Below, one piece after another: positions 8,106-9,792 of a DNA stretch of 9,792 nt. The notes beneath the pieces are model-generated. The model was not told where the DNA came from. It ran no database searches and worked only from the letters and a program-made list of their open reading frames with translations. Every line of letters starts with the position of its first letter. The first letter of the stretch is position 1. This DNA comes from DATHWB01 sp046565785 (GTDB lineage Bacteria > Actinomycetota > Acidimicrobiia > Spongiisociales > ZC4RG35). The position numbers and the translations under genes are program-made. The stretch is taken from positions 1 to 9,792 of the forward strand of contig JBKHXZ010000079.1 of assembly GCA_046565785.1 (NCBI GenBank), in the 5' to 3' direction.

Positions 8106-9058
8106 TGGCAGAGGCGATCATCGCCTTGGGCTCGAATCTCGGGGATCGCCTCGATCATCTCCGTGCCGGGGTTCGTGGAGTGGAAGCTCTGGGCGACGTC
8201 ACGGCCGTGTCGTCGCTCTACGAGACCGAACCGGTGGGAGGACCCAGCCAGGGGAGGTACCTCAACGCGGTCGTCGTGCTGGACACCTCGCTGGGTCCGG
8301 AGGATCTCCTGGTCGCTCTCCACCAGATCGAAGGGCAATTCGATCGCACCCGGGACGTGCATTGGGGCCCGCGAACCCTCGATCTCGACATCATCGCTTA
8401 CGACGATGTCGTCGTCGACAGCGCCGACCTTCAGATTCCCCATCCTCGCGCCCACGAGCGACACTTCGTGCTCGCACCGCTCGTCGAGGTGCGGCCCGAA
8501 ATCATCCTTGCCGACGGGTCGCGGGCCGCATACGCCATCGAGAGCGTCCGCGATCAGGTGGTCGAACGCTGGGAGGGTGCCTGGAGGACCGAGCCACCAA
8601 GACTCGGACGGGAAGCCAATCTGTGGGTCGCGGGCCAGGTCCTGGCGTTCGCCGTGTGGTTGGGCGCGATTCTCAGGTTCGGGACTGGCCTGGCGCCACT
8701 TCCCATCCTCGGGGTCGGGGCGGTGCTCACCGTCGGAGGGGTGGTCCAAGGTTTCGCCGCGGTACGGTCGTTCGGCACGACGATCACGCCCTCGCCCCAG
8801 CCGAGGGCGGGCTCGAACCTGGTTTCGACCGGTATCTACGGGAAGGTCCGTCATCCGATGTACGGAGCCATCCTCCTCGCGTTCTTCGGCACTGCCCTTA
8901 TGGCAGGGTCGTGGGAGGCGCAGTTCGTGACCGGCGGCGTCGCCGGATTCCTCTATGCCAAATCAGTACGCGAGGAGCGGATTCTGGACATCGTGGTCCC
9001 CGGCTACGGCGAGTTCCGGCGGCGCGTGACGTATCGGTTCATTCCCTACGTGTGGTGA
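8105..9058 (+). CDS. folK: FolK pyrophosphokinase fused to an isoprenylcysteine methyltransferase-like membrane domain
   Basis: 317 residues from a GTG that overlaps the folB stop by one base. Residues 1 to about 155 are 2-amino-4-hydroxy-6-hydroxymethyldihydropteridine pyrophosphokinase: ALGSNLGDR (7-15), YETEPVGG and HWGPRTLDLDI (86-96), with magnesium ligands Asp93 and Asp95, then PHPRAHERHFVLAPL. After a linker, residues about 173-317 form a small membrane domain with three or so hydrophobic helices and the signature of ICMT/phospholipid methyltransferase-like proteins: GIYGKVRHPMY (RHPMY at 249-253) and SVREERILD (Glu290-Glu291), ending GYGEFRRRVTYRFIPYV. Both domains keep their key motifs in one open frame, so this is a genuine fusion unless the assembly is in error. 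FolK is normally a cytosolic protein of about 160 residues; here it would be tethered to the membrane. The methyl acceptor is unknown. Confidence 0.92.
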   Translation: MAEAIIALGSNLGDRLDHLRAGVRGVEALGDVTAVSSLYETEPVGGPSQGRYLNAVVVLDTSLGPEDLLVALHQIEGQFDRTRDVHWGPRTLDLDIIAYDDVVVDSADLQIPHPRAHERHFVLAPLVEVRPEIILADGSRAAYAIESVRDQVVERWEGAWRTEPPRLGREANLWVAGQVLAFAVWLGAILRFGTGLAPLPILGVGAVLTVGGVVQGFAAVRSFGTTITPSPQPRAGSNLVSTGIYGKVRHPMYGAILLAFFGTALMAGSWEAQFVTGGVAGFLYAKSVREERILDIVVPGYGEFRRRVTYRFIPYVW

Positions 9059-9091
9059 CGATTTTCCCTGGTCGGGCGCCGGCGGGGTCGC

Positions 9092-9097
9092 TAGATT
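9092..9097 (+). promoter_or_regulatory. Candidate -10 box upstream of the 9174 gene
   Basis: TAGATT (9092-9097) is a good TAnnnT match in the 115-bp gap after folK. A weak -35 (TGGTCG, 9069-9074) lies 17 nt upstream. Transcription would begin near 9104, where an ATG lies, giving a leader of about 70 nt to the gene at 9174. Confidence 0.45.
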
Positions 9098-9103
9098 GGA
9101 GCC

Positions 9104-9127
9104 ATGGTGGAGCGTGCTCCTCCCTGA
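9104..9127 (+). CDS. Possible leaderless upstream mini-ORF (7 codons)
   Basis: ATG 9104 lies 6 nt after the -10-like TAGATT and opens a 7-codon frame, MVERAPP, ending in TGA at 9125-9127. The stop overlaps another ATG (9127) by one base. If the transcript starts at the A of 9104, this would be a leaderless leader peptide ahead of the 9174 gene. The leader also holds GGAGC-GT-GCTCC (9109-9120) and a TGGTC/GACCA pair (9128-9132, 9154-9158) reaching the Shine-Dalgarno. It is too short to judge by coding statistics. Confidence 0.2.
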   Translation: MVERAPP

Positions 9128-9173
9128 TGGTCCGGAGGTCAACGTCCGATCACGACCAGGAGGAGTTCCCCAG

Positions 9174-9500
9174 ATGGCCCGCCGTTCCCGCGACCGCCGC
9201 CGCTCGATCCCCGGCTATGACGAGTTCCGCCCGCGCCGAGACGACCGCGCCCGTGACCACCGCAAGGTGAGGCACGCCGCCCACCAGATGTTGCGGACCG
9301 TGGCCGACCCCGAAGAGCTCGCCCCCCTCCCGGAGGTGCGACCGGACCATCACCACGAGCGTGAGACGGCGCCCGCTGCCGACTCGGCGGTTCAACGTTT
9401 CGATGTCGGCAAGACCAAGTTCTGGAAGCGTCGTGACCAATACAAGAACTTCCGCGCTCGCCTCGACTCCCGCTGGACCGACCTCCAACCCGACATCTAG
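9174..9500 (+). CDS. Small basic protein, function unknown
   Basis: 108 residues from ATG 9174, preceded by the strongest Shine-Dalgarno in the window (AGGAGGAG, 9158-9165). The in-frame TTG at 9096 lies next to the promoter-like box and is not preferred. The protein is strongly basic and Arg-rich at the N-terminus (MARRSRDRRR), with a middle segment of acidic and Pro/His residues (EELAPLPEV, DHHHERE). The C-terminal part has aromatic and basic residues, FDVGKTKFWKRRDQYKNFRA (76-95), and ends RWTDLQPDI. There is no signal peptide or membrane helix. The composition suggests nucleic-acid or ribosome association, but this is an inference from charge only, and I recognise no family. It has its own candidate promoter and is followed 27 nt later by strong hairpins, so it is probably monocistronic. 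Confidence 0.75.
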   Translation: MARRSRDRRRSIPGYDEFRPRRDDRARDHRKVRHAAHQMLRTVADPEELAPLPEVRPDHHHERETAPAADSAVQRFDVGKTKFWKRRDQYKNFRARLDSRWTDLQPDI

Positions 9501-9527
9501 ACCACTCGTCGATGTTCAACGACGGCC

Positions 9528-9551
9528 CCCCTGGCCCGCCAGGGGCGGGCC
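9528..9551 (+). terminator. GC-rich hairpin with two competing folds after the 9174 gene
   Basis: CCCCTGGC (9528-9535) pairs with GCCAGGGG (9538-9545), while the overlapping GGCCCGCC (9533-9540) pairs with GGCGGGCC (9544-9551). Both are perfect 8-bp inverted repeats and cannot form together. Position 27 nt after the stop suggests termination; there is no T-run. Confidence 0.5.
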
Positions 9552-9552
9552 G

Positions 9553-9586
9553 GTCCCCCCAACGTCGCTGACGCTCCTGGGGGGAC
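9553..9586 (+). repeat. Inverted repeat A, C6/G6 stem
   Basis: GTCCCCCCA (9553-9561) and TGGGGGGAC (9578-9586) form a perfect 9-bp stem. The 16-nt loop contains a further CGTC-GCT-GACG hairpin (9563-9573). Its left arm plus loop resembles the reverse complement of repeat B, so A and B look like diverged inverted copies. Confidence 0.75.
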
Positions 9587-9615
9587 AGAGGGCAGGGAGG
9601 ACGTCTTCGACATTC

Positions 9616-9644
9616 TCTCCCCCCAGCGAAGCGTTGGGGGGAGA
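9616..9644 (+). repeat. Inverted repeat B, C6/G6 stem
   Basis: TCTCCCCCCA (9616-9625) and TGGGGGGAGA (9635-9644) form a perfect 10-bp stem. The pairing can continue inward through a G-T pair and two C-G pairs to a 3-base loop, giving an almost uninterrupted hairpin. Its reverse complement starts TCTCCCCCCAACG, sharing TCCCCCCAACG with repeat A. Confidence 0.8.
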
Positions 9645-9679
9645 CAGCCGAGCGCAGCGAGGCAGAGGGGTACGCCCGG

Positions 9680-9792
9680 CATGGGCAACTGCTTGCAGAT
9701 GAGAGTTCTGTGGAGGTGGAGGTGGTGCCGAACTTCTAGCTGAAGGCAACTGCAGGATCGTGAGGTGCTGTGGGGAGGAAGCTGGAGGCGAA
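9680..9792 (+). other. Gene-free G-rich stretch, possible start of a structured RNA or group II intron
   Basis: The last 112 bases are about 57% GC by hand count, lower than the rest, and strongly G-over-C (41 G to 13 C in 9701-9792). No convincing gene lies here. Features include CTGC-TT-GCAG (9689-9698), the triplet-like GGAGGTGGAGGTGG (9712-9725), a direct repeat GGCAACTGC (9684-9692 and 9745-9753), and AGTTC/GAACT arms around 9702-9735. The run GGGGAGGAAGCTGGAGGCGA near the edge resembles domain I sequence of bacterial group II introns from memory, but the 5' boundary is unclear and the window ends. Confidence 0.3.

Noticed and set aside
9127..9270. 47-codon frame starting at the ATG overlapping the mini-ORF stop
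   Set aside because: It overlaps the 9174 gene in another frame, with Ala/Thr/Ser-rich shadow composition and no Shine-Dalgarno.
9712..9725. GGAGGTGGAGGTGG as a microsatellite or G-quadruplex
   Set aside because: Only two to three units with G-runs of two; too short for a claim.
9361..9749. Several open frames across the hairpin region on both strands
   Set aside because: They run through C6/G6 palindromes, are Arg/Pro/Gly-rich and lack start signals; the stretch is non-coding.

Overview
The window is high-GC DNA with GTG and TTG starts next to ATG, tightly overlapping genes and actinobacterial gene families. Three things point to Actinobacteria: a SigR/RsrA-type redox sigma/anti-sigma pair, a DUF2342 (F420-associated) zinc metalloprotease, and the order tilS-hpt-ftsH-folP-folB-folK. 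My best guess is a less-studied class such as Acidimicrobiia, but that is an inference; no taxonomic marker is present.

Layout. Positions 1-240 hold the C-terminal end of an ECF sigma factor, cut by the window edge, followed by its zinc anti-sigma factor (247-480). Next come a small secreted or membrane-anchored protein (556-864), a DUF2342 metalloprotease (861-1892), tRNA-Ile lysidine synthetase tilS (1871-3160) and hypoxanthine phosphoribosyltransferase hpt (3139-3660), joined by overlaps of 4, 22 and 22 nt. A DUF4126 membrane protein on the minus strand (3685-4263) interrupts the run. Rightward transcription restarts with ftsH (4389-6356), then folP (6377-7258), an unrecognised gene (7266-7739), folB (7740-8105) and a folK gene fused in frame to an isoprenylcysteine methyltransferase-like membrane domain (8105-9058). 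A basic 108-residue protein (9174-9500) has its own promoter-like sequence and leader. The last 290 bases contain no convincing gene. They hold three strong GC-rich hairpins, two of which are diverged inverted copies of one another, and then a G-rich, C-poor stretch that may be the start of a structured RNA or mobile intron.

How the genes fit together. The folate genes give three steps of tetrahydrofolate synthesis: FolB makes hydroxymethyl-dihydropterin, FolK pyrophosphorylates it, and FolP joins it to p-aminobenzoate. folE, which usually lies between ftsH and folP in actinobacteria, is absent here. TilS, Hpt and FtsH provide tRNA decoding, purine salvage and membrane proteolysis, as in the conserved actinobacterial block.

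Most notable points: the FolK-methyltransferase fusion; the unknown gene between folP and folB, which weakly resembles a dual-specificity phosphatase lacking its catalytic Cys and Arg; repeated TAnnnT boxes 6-7 nt before start codons, suggesting leaderless transcripts; and the repeat/RNA-like right end.
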